A stretch of DNA of 64,000 nt from Flavobacterium chryseum (GTDB lineage: Bacteria; Bacteroidota; Bacteroidia; Flavobacteriales; Flavobacteriaceae), in assembly GCF_004362015.1 (NCBI RefSeq), contig NZ_SNWW01000001.1:419190-483189 (forward strand), given 5' to 3'. Of this stretch, positions 1 to 10,259 are shown in pieces (positions within the stretch are counted from its first letter, which is position 1; every line of letters begins with the position of its first letter). Made by a program: the position numbers and the translations under genes. The notes beneath the pieces are model-generated. The model made no database searches and was not told where the DNA came from. It worked only from the letters and a program-made list of their open reading frames with translations.

Positions 1-3000
1 AACGATCATTGCACCTGCAACTATTTGTTACAATGGTACTGCATTCACAATCGCAATAGGAGGAACTGTTGATCCTGCTATTGTAGGAGCTGCTACTTAT
101 AGTGTAAACGGAAGTACTTTCCAAACAAGCCCTAACTTTACATTTAACGCAGCAGGTATTTATAATTTAACAATTAAAGACGGTAATGGTTGTATAGCAA
201 CTGTTCCTTATGAAGTTAAACCACAATTATTCTTAAGCGCACAACTTACAAAAGAACTAGATTGTACCGGTACACCAAATGCACAAATTACTTTGACTGC
301 TACTGGCGGATACAATACAGCTTATACGTATGAGTATTCTACTGATGGTGGAGGTACTTATACCGCTATGGCTACGAATGTACTTTCTACAAGTGTTCTA
401 GGAAACTATATTTTCAGAGTAAGTGATGCTAAACTGCCAACAGCTTGTCAGGCTACAACTACTTTCAAATTAGACCCTATACAGCCAACAATATTTACAA
501 CTGTACAAACACACGTGAGTTGTAATGGTGGTAATGACGGTACAATTACAGTTAATGTAACTTCTGGTGTTGGTCCATATCAATATCAATTAAACGGAGG
601 AACATTCCAAACTTCAAATGTATTTACAGGATTAATTGCTGGAACTGCATATATTGTTACGGTTAGAGATGCAAAATCATGTTTGTACTCAAACCCGGCA
701 ATTACGATCACTCAGCCTAATGCTTTAACAGCTGCAGCTGTGTTAACAACTCCATTAACTTGTGGAACTGGAAATGCTCCAACAAAAGCAGTTGTAACCG
801 TAACTGCTTCACAAGGAACAGCACCATATTTATATAATTTTGATGGTGCAGGTTATTCTACTACAAATACTTACGAGTCATATGTTGGTGTAACGTTTAA
901 TGTTTTAGTAAAAGACGCAAAAGGTTGTATTTTTCCTATAAATGGAGTTAACATTCCAGCGTTGAACCCTCCAACAATTACCACTATTACCGGAACTCCA
1001 ATTTATTGTGATCCGATTGCTAGCACAACAAGTACCGTTACTATAACGACTACAAATGGTGTAGGAGCATTAAGTTATGTAATACTTTCACCAGCAACGA
1101 CAAACGTTACAGGAGCTACAAGTGGAGTATTTACAGGATTGCCTGCTGGTACTTATTTATTTGAAGTTACAGATGCTAATGGCTGTAAAGATCAGGAATC
1201 TTACATCGTTAAACCTGTAACAAACATTACAGTTTCAGGTGAGTTAGTAAGCAATGTTACTTGTAACGGAGGTAATAATGGAGCTGTTAAATTTACTGCA
1301 GCAAATTATGCAGGAACTTATACAGCAGTTTTAACTGCAGGAACAGGTACATTAACTCAAACAGGAAACACTGTAAATGTGACTGGTCTTGTACCGGGAA
1401 CTTATACAGTTGAAATTACAGACGGAATAACAGGATGTAAAGCAACAGCATCTATTGCTGTTACACAGCCAACACCGGTTGTTCTAAGTTTAGTAAGCAA
1501 TACAAATGCTAATTGCAACTTTGGTGCAAGAGTAACAGTTTCTGCTACTGGCGGAACTCCAGCTTACAAATATGCCTTTGTTCAAAGCGGAGCTACTCCT
1601 GTTGCTGGTGATTATGACACTGTTTCAAGTGTTGTTTTAGATCCGGCATTAAATACAGCTTGGGATGCTTATGTTTTAGATGCAAACGATTGTCCTGCTG
1701 TTTACAGTTTTACAATTGCTACAGATTTGCCTCCAACAATTGACACTCCTGCCGCTCCATATTGTTATATGGGAGGTCCGGTACCAATTACAATTACGGG
1801 AACTTATGTTGGCACGCCAATGTACAGTATTGGTAACAACTACCAATCTAGCCCTGATTTCGTATTGAATGCACCAGGAACTTACACATTCTCTATTAGA
1901 GATGGTAACGGTTGTGTGACGTCAACAGCTTACGAGTTAAAACAACAATTATTATTAAAAGCAACATTAACACAAGATTATACTTGTGCAGGTGATGCAA
2001 GCATAACATTATTAGCAACTCAGGGAACGTTAACATATAACACATTTGAAGTTAGTTATAATAATGGAGCATACACTGCGGTAACCGTACAGCCTTACAC
2101 TACCAATATTCCTGGAACTTATACTTTCAGAGTAACAGACAGTCAGGGATGTCAGGCAACTTCAGTTTCAGTAGAAGTTACACCAAGAACAACTCCAACA
2201 GCAACAGCTACACAAAATAATGTTAGTTGTACAGGAGGTTCAGATGGAAGTATTGTAGTTACTGCTGCAAATGGAGTACTACCTTATCAATATCAATTAG
2301 ATGGAGGAGCATTCCAAACATCAAATATATTCACAGGTTTAGCTGCAGGTACACACAATATCGTGGTTAAAGATGCTAAGGAATGTGTTACAATCACATT
2401 GCCAGTTACTATTACACAGCCAACAGCTTTAGCTGCAATAGCTACAGTAACCACTCCATTAACATGTGGAACTGGAAATGCGGCACAAGCAGCAACAGTA
2501 ACTGTTACTGTTGATCCAACAACTGGAACAGGTCCATATCAATATAGTTTCAACGGAGGAACTAGTTATGGTTCGGTAAATACTTATACAACAACTGTAT
2601 CAGGTCCTGTTAGCGCTTTAGTTAAAGATGCCAACAACTGTGTAATTACAGTACCGGCAAGTGTAATTGTTCAGCCACTTGATCCGCCAACAATTACCAC
2701 TATTACCGGAACTCCAATTTATTGTGATCCGATTGCTAGCACAACAAGTACCGTTACTATAACGACTACAAATGGTGTAGGAGCATTAAGTTATGTAATA
2801 CTTTCACCAGCAACGACAAACGTTACAGGAGCTACAAGTGGAGTATTTACAGGATTGCCTGCTGGTACTTATTTATTTGAAGTTACAGATGCTAATGGCT
2901 GTAAAGATCAGGAATCTTACATCGTTAAACCTGTAACAAACATTACAGTTTCAGGTGAGTTAGTAAGCAATGTTACTTGTAACGGAGGTAATAATGGAGC

Positions 3001-6000
3001 TGTTAAATTTACTGCAGCAAATTATGCAGGAACTTATACAGCAGTTTTAACTGCAGGAACAGGTACATTAACTCAAACAGGAAACACTGTAAATGTGACT
3101 GGTCTTGTACCGGGAACTTATACAGTTGAAATTACAGACGGAATAACAGGATGTAAAGCAACAGCATCTATTGCTGTTACACAGCCAACACCGGTTGTTC
3201 TAAGTTTAGTAAGCAATACAAATGCTAATTGCAACTTTGGTGCAAGAGTAACAGTTTCTGCTACTGGCGGAACTCCAGCTTACAAATATGCCTTTGTTCA
3301 AAGCGGAGCTACTCCTGTTGCTGGTGATTATGACACTGTTTCAAGTGTTGTTTTAGATCCGGCATTAAATACAGCTTGGGATGCTTATGTTTTAGATGCA
3401 AACGATTGTCCTGCTGTTTACAGTTTTACAATTGCTACAGATTTGCCTCCAACAATTGACACTCCTGCCGCTCCATATTGTTATATGGGAGGTCCGGTAC
3501 CAATTACAATTACGGGAACTTATGTTGGCACGCCAATGTACAGTATTGGTAACAACTACCAATCTAGCCCTGATTTCGTATTGAATGCACCAGGAACTTA
3601 CACATTCTCTATTAGAGATGGTAACGGTTGTGTGACGTCAACAGCTTACGAGTTAAAACAACAATTATTATTAAAAGCAACATTAACACAAGATTATACT
3701 TGTGCAGGTGATGCAAGCATAACATTATTAGCAACTCAGGGAACGTTAACATATAACACATTTGAAGTTAGTTATAATAATGGAGCATACACTGCGGTAA
3801 CCGTACAGCCTTACACTACCAATATTCCTGGAACTTATACTTTCAGAGTAACAGACAGTCAGGGATGTCAGGCAACTTCAGTTTCAGTAGAAGTTACACC
3901 AAGAACAACTCCAACAGCAACAGCTACACAAAATAATGTTAGTTGTACAGGAGGTTCAGATGGAAGTATTGTAGTTACTGCTGCAAATGGAGTACTACCT
4001 TATCAATATCAATTAGATGGAGGAGCATTCCAAACATCAAATATATTCACAGGTTTAGCTGCAGGTACACACAATATCGTGGTTAAAGATGCTAAGGAAT
4101 GTGTTACAATCACATTGCCAGTTACTATTACACAGCCAACAGCTTTAGCTGCAATAGCTACAGTAACCACTCCATTAACATGTGGAACTGGAAATGCGGC
4201 ACAAGCAGCAACAGTAACTGTTACTGTTGATCCAACAACTGGAACAGGTCCATATCAATATAGTTTCAACGGAGGAACTAGTTATGGTTCGGTAAATACT
4301 TATACAACAACTGTATCAGGTCCTGTTAGCGCTTTAGTTAAAGATGCCAACAACTGTGTAATTGCAGTACCGGCAAGTGTAACTGTTCAGCCACTTGATC
4401 CACCAACAATTGATAATGTAACTGCAACACCAATCTGGTGTACACCAGCTGCAAACACGACAAGTACAGTAACATTAACTGTAAGTCATGGTGTTGGTAC
4501 TTTACATTATGAAATTACATCTCCTGCAAGCGCTGTTTCAAATTTTTCAGGTGCAACAAGCGGACAATTTAATTTGTTACCTGCTGGAACTTATATTTTC
4601 AAAGTTACAGATGCTAACGGATGTACAGCTGAAGCAACAAAAACTGTTGATGCCTTAATCAATATTACAACTGCAGGTCAGTTAATAAATGATGTAGTAT
4701 GTAACGGAGAAGCAAACGGTTCAGTGAAATTTGATGTTGATAATTTCGCAGGTACTTATACCGCAGTTTTAACTCCGGCCACTGGTACATTAACTAAGGT
4801 TGGTAAAGTTATTACCGTTACTAATTTACCGGTAGGTAATTATGCAATTTTAGTTACTGACGATATCACAGGTTGTACAGCTACTGCTTCAGTAACTGTA
4901 GGTCAGCCAAATGCATTATCATTAACTGCAACTAAAAATACGCATGCTAATTGTAAATCAGGTGCGGAGGTTACTGTTGTAGCAGCCGGAGGAACTCCAG
5001 ATTATAAATATGCATTTATTTTAAATACAGCTACAGTTACAGCTGCAGATTATTCAAACAGTAATAATGCTGTTTTAGATCCTGCAAAAGGCTTAAACTG
5101 GGTAGCTTATGTGATCGATTCTAAAGATTGTAAAACATCTATTCCAATTACAATTGTACTGGATCCGTTGCCAAATAATATTACTACGAATGTTTCAACT
5201 CAACAATGTCCATCTGCGACAGGTGAGTACACATTTACAGTAACAGTAGGTAATGGTATTGCACCTTATGAATACAGTATCGGAAATGGTTTCCAATCAA
5301 GCAATATCTTTACGGTAAATGCACCAGGAAACTATACAGTAACCGTTAGAGATGCTAATCAATGTGAAGTAACAGTAGCTACTCCTGTAACTATTTTACC
5401 AGCATTAAAATTAGACCATACAATTACTGCATTGCCAGGTTGTGTTGTTACCAATAATGGTATTATAACAGCTACTGCAAGTGGTGGCTCAGCAACTGCA
5501 AATTACAGATATACTTTAGATGGTGGAGTTATTGTTTCAACGACACCTGCAGTATTCAGTAATGTAACTCCTGGAACTCATATTATAAGAGTTAGAGATG
5601 TTGTTACTGGCTGTTCTGTTCAAATAACTGTAGTAGTAGCTCCTTCTACACCAATTGCAGGATTAGCATTAACTCCAATCCATGTAACTTGTAACGGAGG
5701 AAGTAATGGTTCAATCACAGCAACTATAGATGAAACTGGTGTTAACGATAACCCGGTTTACGTTTACAGATTAACAGGAACTACAGCTTTAGGTGTTCCG
5801 GTTAGCAGACCAAACCAACCGAATCCAACATTTGAAAACCTTCAGGCTGGAGATTATACTGTAACAGTTACTTCAGGTAGAGGATGTCAAGATTCTGAAG
5901 ATATTAGAATTAACCAGTTCGATCCAATTGTAGTAACTGCTCCAGTAGTTGTTCAATACGGTTGTACGGTTGCAAACACTTCGAACTTTGCTACTGTAAC

Positions 6001-9000
6001 AGTAGGAAATGTTACTAATGGATCTGGAACGTATACAAATTATGAGTTCTTCAGAGATGGTGTTTCAGTTCAAAGTGGTCCTCAAACAGTTTATACTGAA
6101 ACGGATTACTTAGGAGGTAACTACACTGTAAAAGTTACTGACGACGCAGGTTGTTCAGGTACAAGCATAGCAGCTCCAATTAGACCATTCATTAGCTTAG
6201 ATGTTATAAATGTTGCTAAAGTTGCAATCACTTGTATCTCTAATGAAGATATTACTATAACAGTAACATCTACAGGAGGAACACCAGCGCTATTGAATTA
6301 TACGGTTACTGGTACAGATAATGCTTATAACCAAACAAAAACAAATGGTAATTTCACTGGTTTAACAGTAGGAAATTATATAATTACGGTTACAAACCCT
6401 GCAACGGGCTGTAGTTTACAAAAAGCGTATTATGTTGCAGAACCTAATACATTTGAGATTAAAGCTATACCAGTTGTAAAAGAAATTTGTTTCGGTACAA
6501 CAGACGGAATCGTTGATTTAACTTTTGTTGATAATCAATTAGATCCAACAAATGATGCAGGACCTTTCAATTATACAATTACAGGCCCGGCACCAAGTAC
6601 TGCTACAATTACAGGTACAACAACTGATGCAGGTCCGTTGAGAATTTCAAACCTTGCAGCTGGTCAATATTCTGTTATTGCTAGATTAGTAGCAAGTCCT
6701 GAATGTACTGTTTCAACTGTATTTAGTATAGATCAGCCTGCTACAATTTTAACTGTAACAGCAGAAAAAGATGATATTACTTGTAAAACAGGTAATAATG
6801 ATGGAGTTATCTATGCTTCTGCACAAGGTGGTTGGGATACTAGTTATGAATATCAATTAGTATTAAACCCTAGTACAATAGTAGCTGATTACTCTGCTAC
6901 AGCTGTATTTACAAATTTAGGAGCAGGTACTTATACTGTTAATGTAAGAGATAGTAAAGGATGTCCAGTATCAACACAAGTAACATTAGCTATTCCAACT
7001 CCAATAACATTTACTGCTGCGGCAGATGCAACAATGTTGTCATGTTTTGGAGATAAGAGTGGAGTAATTAGAGTTTCTCCTCCTACAGGTGGTCAGGGAA
7101 GTAATTACTTATATACTTTAACAGTACTTTCAAACAACCCTGTTACAACTGTTGGGCCTCAAATTAGTCCTGTTTTTGACGGATTAGGAATGGGAAGATA
7201 TACAGTAACAGTAACTGACGGATTTAGCTGTACAGCAACTTCATCTGCAGAAATTGTAATCACTGAGCCAACATTGGTTAAAGCAACGTTAGCGGTAACA
7301 AGACAACAAACTTGTCTAACATTGTCGCAACTTACTTTAACTGCAACAGGCGGAACCGGACCTTACTCGTATAGTGCAACTGCAGATTTCGCGATTGTAT
7401 TAGGAACATTTGCAGCAACAACATCATTTGATGTTCCTGTTGGTTCTTACAGCTATTATGTTAGAGATGTTAATGGTTGTAACGCATTCGTTACAGATAT
7501 TAGAACTATTGATCCTCTAGTACCACTAAATCTTAACATAGATGTATCTGGTGCAGTAGTTAGATGTCAGGGAGATGCATCAGCATCAATATTTGCTGAA
7601 GCAATTGGTGGTCTTGGAGATTATGTTTATACATTACTTGGTGCTACGAATAACGTTGTTCGTGCAGCTCAGACTAACGGAACATTCGAAAACTTACCAA
7701 TTGGTACATATTATGTAAAAGTTGATAGTCATGATTGTACTTACACAAGTGGTCCAATAGTAATAGATGAACCTGCTACTCCTGTAACAGTTGTGTCAAA
7801 AGTAACAGATGTTACTTGTTTCGGAGCAAACAATGGTATTATAGAAATTACTGCCACAGGTGGTACAGGTAATATTCAATATGCGATTTCACCTGATCTT
7901 GATAAATTCGATTCGAAATTTATTTTCGACAAATTAGCTCCTGGTGATTATCAGATTGTGGTTAAAGACGAAAACCTATGTGGTGGAATATATAATTTCA
8001 CAATTGCAAATGGTAATTTATTATATGCAACTTTAGATGCAACATCGATTCAACCAGAGTTATGTGCAGGAGAAAACAACGCTTCATTTAGAGTTGATAT
8101 CTTTGGTGGTAAACCAGGTTATTTTGTACGTATCGATAATGAAACTGCTTTTGTCCCTGCTAATGGTGGTACTTTCCACACATTTAGTGGATTAAAAGGA
8201 GGTAAGCATATAGTATACTTTACAGATAGTTATGGTTGTGGACCATTTGAGCTTGTTGTTGAAACACCAGAGTCGGTAACAATAGATCCAACTACTACTG
8301 AAACAGTATATGGTTGTGAAACCAATACGACAACAGTTCTTTTTGATAAGAGTAATAACGTTGATGATCTTGATTTCTCTCTGGATAATACTGGAGTGAT
8401 TAATCCTGATGGTCCTGTATTCAAAGATCTTACACCAGGTCCGCATACTATTTTAGTAAGACATACAAACGGATGTGAGAAGAGAACTGAAGAATTTATA
8501 ATCGAAGGATTTGATAAACTTACTTTAACAGATATTACTGTAAGCAGCAAAGCAGAGGTTAATATAATCAGAGTGCAAGCTGCAGGAGGTAAAAAACCTT
8601 ACTTATACAGCTTCGATGGTGGACCATTTACAGAATCTAATGAATTCAGAATCTACGAAAGTCGTATTTACAAAGTAACTGTTAGAGATCAAAACGGTTG
8701 TGAGGCAACTATAGATGTTGAAGGTAAATTCATCGACTTCTGTCTGCCAAATTACTTTACACCTAACGGTAGTAACGGAGGTCATACCGAAATTGGTCCT
8801 GGTTGTGGTGCATTAGCTTACAAAAACCTTACCTTCGATATCTTCGACAGATACGGTAGAGTAGTTGCTAAGTACCATGTAGGTCAAAAATGGGATGGTA
8901 AATACAACGGAGAAGAATTGCCAACAGGTGATTACTGGTATGTTCTTAAACTAAATGACGAGAAAGATGATAGAGAGTTTGTTGGACATTTCACACTATA

Positions 9001-9007
9001 CAGATAA
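1..9007 (+). CDS. sprB: SprB-like giant gliding-motility adhesin (5' end outside window)
   Basis: The reading frame is open from base 2, so the gene begins upstream; about 3000 residues are visible and the start is not in the window. The protein is a chain of roughly 80-100-residue Ig-like modules with recurring signatures (CNGGNNG, GLxAGTYTFxVTDxxGC, ITQPT), typical of SprB repeats. The last ~90 residues are a gliding-motility C-terminal domain (NYFTPNG, FDRYGR, KWDGKYNG, LPTGDYWYVLKLND, FVGHFTLYR), the type-B signal for T9SS export. In Flavobacterium johnsoniae SprB is a mobile cell-surface filament moved by the gliding motor, and sprF lies directly downstream, as here (43-bp gap). Residues from bases 971-2686 and 2687-4402 are almost exact copies. 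The symbol is by analogy of domains and neighbour; another SprB paralogue is possible. Confidence 0.85.
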   Translation, partial: TIIAPATICYNGTAFTIAIGGTVDPAIVGAATYSVNGSTFQTSPNFTFNAAGIYNLTIKDGNGCIATVPYEVKPQLFLSAQLTKELDCTGTPNAQITLTATGGYNTAYTYEYSTDGGGTYTAMATNVLSTSVLGNYIFRVSDAKLPTACQATTTFKLDPIQPTIFTTVQTHVSCNGGNDGTITVNVTSGVGPYQYQLNGGTFQTSNVFTGLIAGTAYIVTVRDAKSCLYSNPAITITQPNALTAAAVLTTPLTCGTGNAPTKAVVTVTASQGTAPYLYNFDGAGYSTTNTYESYVGVTFNVLVKDAKGCIFPINGVNIPALNPPTITTITGTPIYCDPIASTTSTVTITTTNGVGALSYVILSPATTNVTGATSGVFTGLPAGTYLFEVTDANGCKDQESYIVKPVTNITVSGELVSNVTCNGGNNGAVKFTAANYAGTYTAVLTAGTGTLTQTGNTVNVTGLVPGTYTVEITDGITGCKATASIAVTQPTPVVLSLVSNTNANCNFGARVTVSATGGTPAYKYAFVQSGATPVAGDYDTVSSVVLDPALNTAWDAYVLDANDCPAVYSFTIATDLPPTIDTPAAPYCYMGGPVPITITGTYVGTPMYSIGNNYQSSPDFVLNAPGTYTFSIRDGNGCVTSTAYELKQQLLLKATLTQDYTCAGDASITLLATQGTLTYNTFEVSYNNGAYTAVTVQPYTTNIPGTYTFRVTDSQGCQATSVSVEVTPRTTPTATATQNNVSCTGGSDGSIVVTAANGVLPYQYQLDGGAFQTSNIFTGLAAGTHNIVVKDAKECVTITLPVTITQPTALAAIATVTTPLTCGTGNAAQAATVTVTVDPTTGTGPYQYSFNGGTSYGSVNTYTTTVSGPVSALVKDANNCVITVPASVIVQPLDPPTITTITGTPIYCDPIASTTSTVTITTTNGVGALSYVILSPATTNVTGATSGVFTGLPAGTYLFEVTDANGCKDQESYIVKPVTNITVSGELVSNVTCNGGNNGAVKFTAANYAGTYTAVLTAGTGTLTQTGNTVNVTGLVPGTYTVEITDGITGCKATASIAVTQPTPVVLSLVSNTNANCNFGARVTVSATGGTPAYKYAFVQSGATPVAGDYDTVSSVVLDPALNTAWDAYVLDANDCPAVYSFTIATDLPPTIDTPAAPYCYMGGPVPITITGTYVGTPMYSIGNNYQSSPDFVLNAPGTYTFSIRDGNGCVTSTAYELKQQLLLKATLTQDYTCAGDASITLLATQGTLTYNTFEVSYNNGAYTAVTVQPYTTNIPGTYTFRVTDSQGCQATSVSVEVTPRTTPTATATQNNVSCTGGSDGSIVVTAANGVLPYQYQLDGGAFQTSNIFTGLAAGTHNIVVKDAKECVTITLPVTITQPTALAAIATVTTPLTCGTGNAAQAATVTVTVDPTTGTGPYQYSFNGGTSYGSVNTYTTTVSGPVSALVKDANNCVIAVPASVTVQPLDPPTIDNVTATPIWCTPAANTTSTVTLTVSHGVGTLHYEITSPASAVSNFSGATSGQFNLLPAGTYIFKVTDANGCTAEATKTVDALINITTAGQLINDVVCNGEANGSVKFDVDNFAGTYTAVLTPATGTLTKVGKVITVTNLPVGNYAILVTDDITGCTATASVTVGQPNALSLTATKNTHANCKSGAEVTVVAAGGTPDYKYAFILNTATVTAADYSNSNNAVLDPAKGLNWVAYVIDSKDCKTSIPITIVLDPLPNNITTNVSTQQCPSATGEYTFTVTVGNGIAPYEYSIGNGFQSSNIFTVNAPGNYTVTVRDANQCEVTVATPVTILPALKLDHTITALPGCVVTNNGIITATASGGSATANYRYTLDGGVIVSTTPAVFSNVTPGTHIIRVRDVVTGCSVQITVVVAPSTPIAGLALTPIHVTCNGGSNGSITATIDETGVNDNPVYVYRLTGTTALGVPVSRPNQPNPTFENLQAGDYTVTVTSGRGCQDSEDIRINQFDPIVVTAPVVVQYGCTVANTSNFATVTVGNVTNGSGTYTNYEFFRDGVSVQSGPQTVYTETDYLGGNYTVKVTDDAGCSGTSIAAPIRPFISLDVINVAKVAITCISNEDITITVTSTGGTPALLNYTVTGTDNAYNQTKTNGNFTGLTVGNYIITVTNPATGCSLQKAYYVAEPNTFEIKAIPVVKEICFGTTDGIVDLTFVDNQLDPTNDAGPFNYTITGPAPSTATITGTTTDAGPLRISNLAAGQYSVIARLVASPECTVSTVFSIDQPATILTVTAEKDDITCKTGNNDGVIYASAQGGWDTSYEYQLVLNPSTIVADYSATAVFTNLGAGTYTVNVRDSKGCPVSTQVTLAIPTPITFTAAADATMLSCFGDKSGVIRVSPPTGGQGSNYLYTLTVLSNNPVTTVGPQISPVFDGLGMGRYTVTVTDGFSCTATSSAEIVITEPTLVKATLAVTRQQTCLTLSQLTLTATGGTGPYSYSATADFAIVLGTFAATTSFDVPVGSYSYYVRDVNGCNAFVTDIRTIDPLVPLNLNIDVSGAVVRCQGDASASIFAEAIGGLGDYVYTLLGATNNVVRAAQTNGTFENLPIGTYYVKVDSHDCTYTSGPIVIDEPATPVTVVSKVTDVTCFGANNGIIEITATGGTGNIQYAISPDLDKFDSKFIFDKLAPGDYQIVVKDENLCGGIYNFTIANGNLLYATLDATSIQPELCAGENNASFRVDIFGGKPGYFVRIDNETAFVPANGGTFHTFSGLKGGKHIVYFTDSYGCGPFELVVETPESVTIDPTTTETVYGCETNTTTVLFDKSNNVDDLDFSLDNTGVINPDGPVFKDLTPGPHTILVRHTNGCEKRTEEFIIEGFDKLTLTDITVSSKAEVNIIRVQAAGGKKPYLYSFDGGPFTESNEFRIYESRIYKVTVRDQNGCEATIDVEGKFIDFCLPNYFTPNGSNGGHTEIGPGCGALAYKNLTFDIFDRYGRVVAKYHVGQKWDGKYNGEELPTGDYWYVLKLNDEKDDREFVGHFTLYR
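971..4363 (+). repeat. 1716-bp in-frame tandem duplication inside the adhesin gene
   Basis: Bases 971-2647 recur at 2687-4363 with an offset of 1716 bp (572 codons). By eye the two 1677-bp stretches are identical in DNA as well as protein; the first differences are at 970/2686 upstream and 2648/4364 downstream, and beyond 4363 only scattered changes occur until about 4400. The unit contains several Ig-like modules, so the copy number changes length without breaking the frame. Confidence 0.95.
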
Positions 9008-9050
9008 CAAATTAGAGCCCCAAACTATGTTATCTAAAAAAATTATTACA

Positions 9051-10037
9051 ATGAAAAAATTAATTTTATCCTTAGTACTCATGGCTGTAACATCAGGTTA
9101 CAGCCAAGAGTTAAACCTACCAGTGTTTACGCAGTATTTGGCTGACAACCCTTTTGTTATCTCTCCAGCCTTTGCAGGTATTGGTGACAATCTTAGAATT
9201 AGGGCAAATGGACTTACCCAATGGGTAGGAATTAAAGATGCGCCTGATAACCAATCGCTGTATGCTGATTTTAGAATTCTGGATCGTTCCGGAGTCGGAA
9301 TCTCGTTGTATAATGATAGTAACGGAAACACAAGACAAACCGGTGCTAAAGTTTCGTTTGCACATCACCTTATCTTAGATTATTATTCAAAGCAATATTT
9401 GTCTTTTGGTATTTCATACAACTTTAATACTTTTAAAATTGATATTGATAAATTCACAAATGACCCCAATAATCCTGGAGCGCCAACGAATATAGATCCT
9501 TCAGTTACCGATAATCGTTATAATTCAAACAACAACTTTGACATTAGTGCTTTGTATCGTAATAAAGCATTTTATTTAAGTTTTAATGCAAATAACGTTT
9601 TAAAGAAAAACATAGATAAATATAGAGGAGTTGAACCATCCCTGCTTTCAAATTATCAGGTGTATACTGGATTTGTTTTTAAAGATGGCGAAAACAGCCG
9701 TATAGAATATGAACCATCTTTGTATTACCAATATTTTGCCAGTGATGGGCGTTCTACTACGGATCTTAACTTTAAGTACAGACGTTACAATCGCTATGAA
9801 GATTACTATTGGGTTGGAGTTTCGTATCGTTTCTTAAACGACCAGTTTCCAAAACCATTATCTGTTGGACCAATGTTAGGTTTCATGAAATCTAAATTTT
9901 ACTTCGGATATTCTTATCAGGTAATGTTTAACGACTTGGGTAACTATAATACCGGCACGCACTCGATCACAATCGGATTAGATTTATTCGGTTCAATCAG
10001 TAACTGTCCTTGTACACAAAGTCCCGTTCACGACTAA
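9051..10037 (+). CDS. sprF: PorP/SprF-family outer-membrane protein
   Basis: A 328-residue protein with an N-terminal signal peptide (MKKLILSLVLMAVTSGYSQ) followed by the family hallmark ELNLPVFTQYLADNPFV and many alternating beta strands ending in an aromatic-rich C terminus, as expected of an outer-membrane barrel. SprF-like proteins are needed for secretion or surface attachment of the cognate SprB-like adhesin. An ATG at 9027 and a frame open from 8955 exist, but the ATG at 9051 gives a clean signal peptide and avoids overlap with the adhesin gene. It is probably co-transcribed with the upstream gene. A close paralogue with the same opening motif lies at 59195-60172. Confidence 0.9.
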   Translation: MKKLILSLVLMAVTSGYSQELNLPVFTQYLADNPFVISPAFAGIGDNLRIRANGLTQWVGIKDAPDNQSLYADFRILDRSGVGISLYNDSNGNTRQTGAKVSFAHHLILDYYSKQYLSFGISYNFNTFKIDIDKFTNDPNNPGAPTNIDPSVTDNRYNSNNNFDISALYRNKAFYLSFNANNVLKKNIDKYRGVEPSLLSNYQVYTGFVFKDGENSRIEYEPSLYYQYFASDGRSTTDLNFKYRRYNRYEDYYWVGVSYRFLNDQFPKPLSVGPMLGFMKSKFYFGYSYQVMFNDLGNYNTGTHSITIGLDLFGSISNCPCTQSPVHD

Positions 10038-10052
10038 ATAAAGAACCTTTAC

Positions 10053-10090
10053 ATTAAAGCTTACTGTTAACCGAAACAGTAAGCTTTAAT
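10053..10090 (+). terminator. Hairpin terminator after sprF
   Basis: A perfect 16-bp stem (ATTAAAGCTTACTGTT with its complement) encloses a 6-base loop 16 bases after the sprF stop. The following T tract is short, so it may act in both directions or be only partly efficient. Confidence 0.75.
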
Positions 10091-10220
10091 TGTTAATGGG
10101 AATGTGGCATTTTTCATCTTTTCACCATTAATTTGTTTTTATTTCATAGTTTACAACGTTTTCGTTGTTATAGATAGGTTATTTTTATATTTTCTGAATT
10201 TAATACTATTTTAAAAGTTC

Positions 10221-10228
10221 TATATTTG
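10221..10228 (+). promoter_or_regulatory. Probable -7 promoter element of pgk
   Basis: TATATTTG fits the Bacteroidota -7 consensus TAnnTTTG and lies 32 bases before the pgk ATG. No convincing TTTG -33 element sits at the usual 17-23-base spacing. Confidence 0.45.
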
Positions 10229-10259
10229 TTATTCTTTCAAAAAATAAAAAAACTATCAA

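Noticed and set aside
293..295. TTG as the start of the first adhesin
   Set aside because: The same frame is open and repeat-like back to base 2, so the gene simply enters the window from the left.
1680..3584. Two identical 62-codon open frames at 1680-1868 and 3396-3584
   Set aside because: They are out-of-frame readings inside the duplicated adhesin segment; identity follows from the DNA duplication.
8192..8785. Minus-strand frames of 60-106 codons in the adhesin 3' part
   Set aside because: Antisense shadows of the well-supported adhesin frame.
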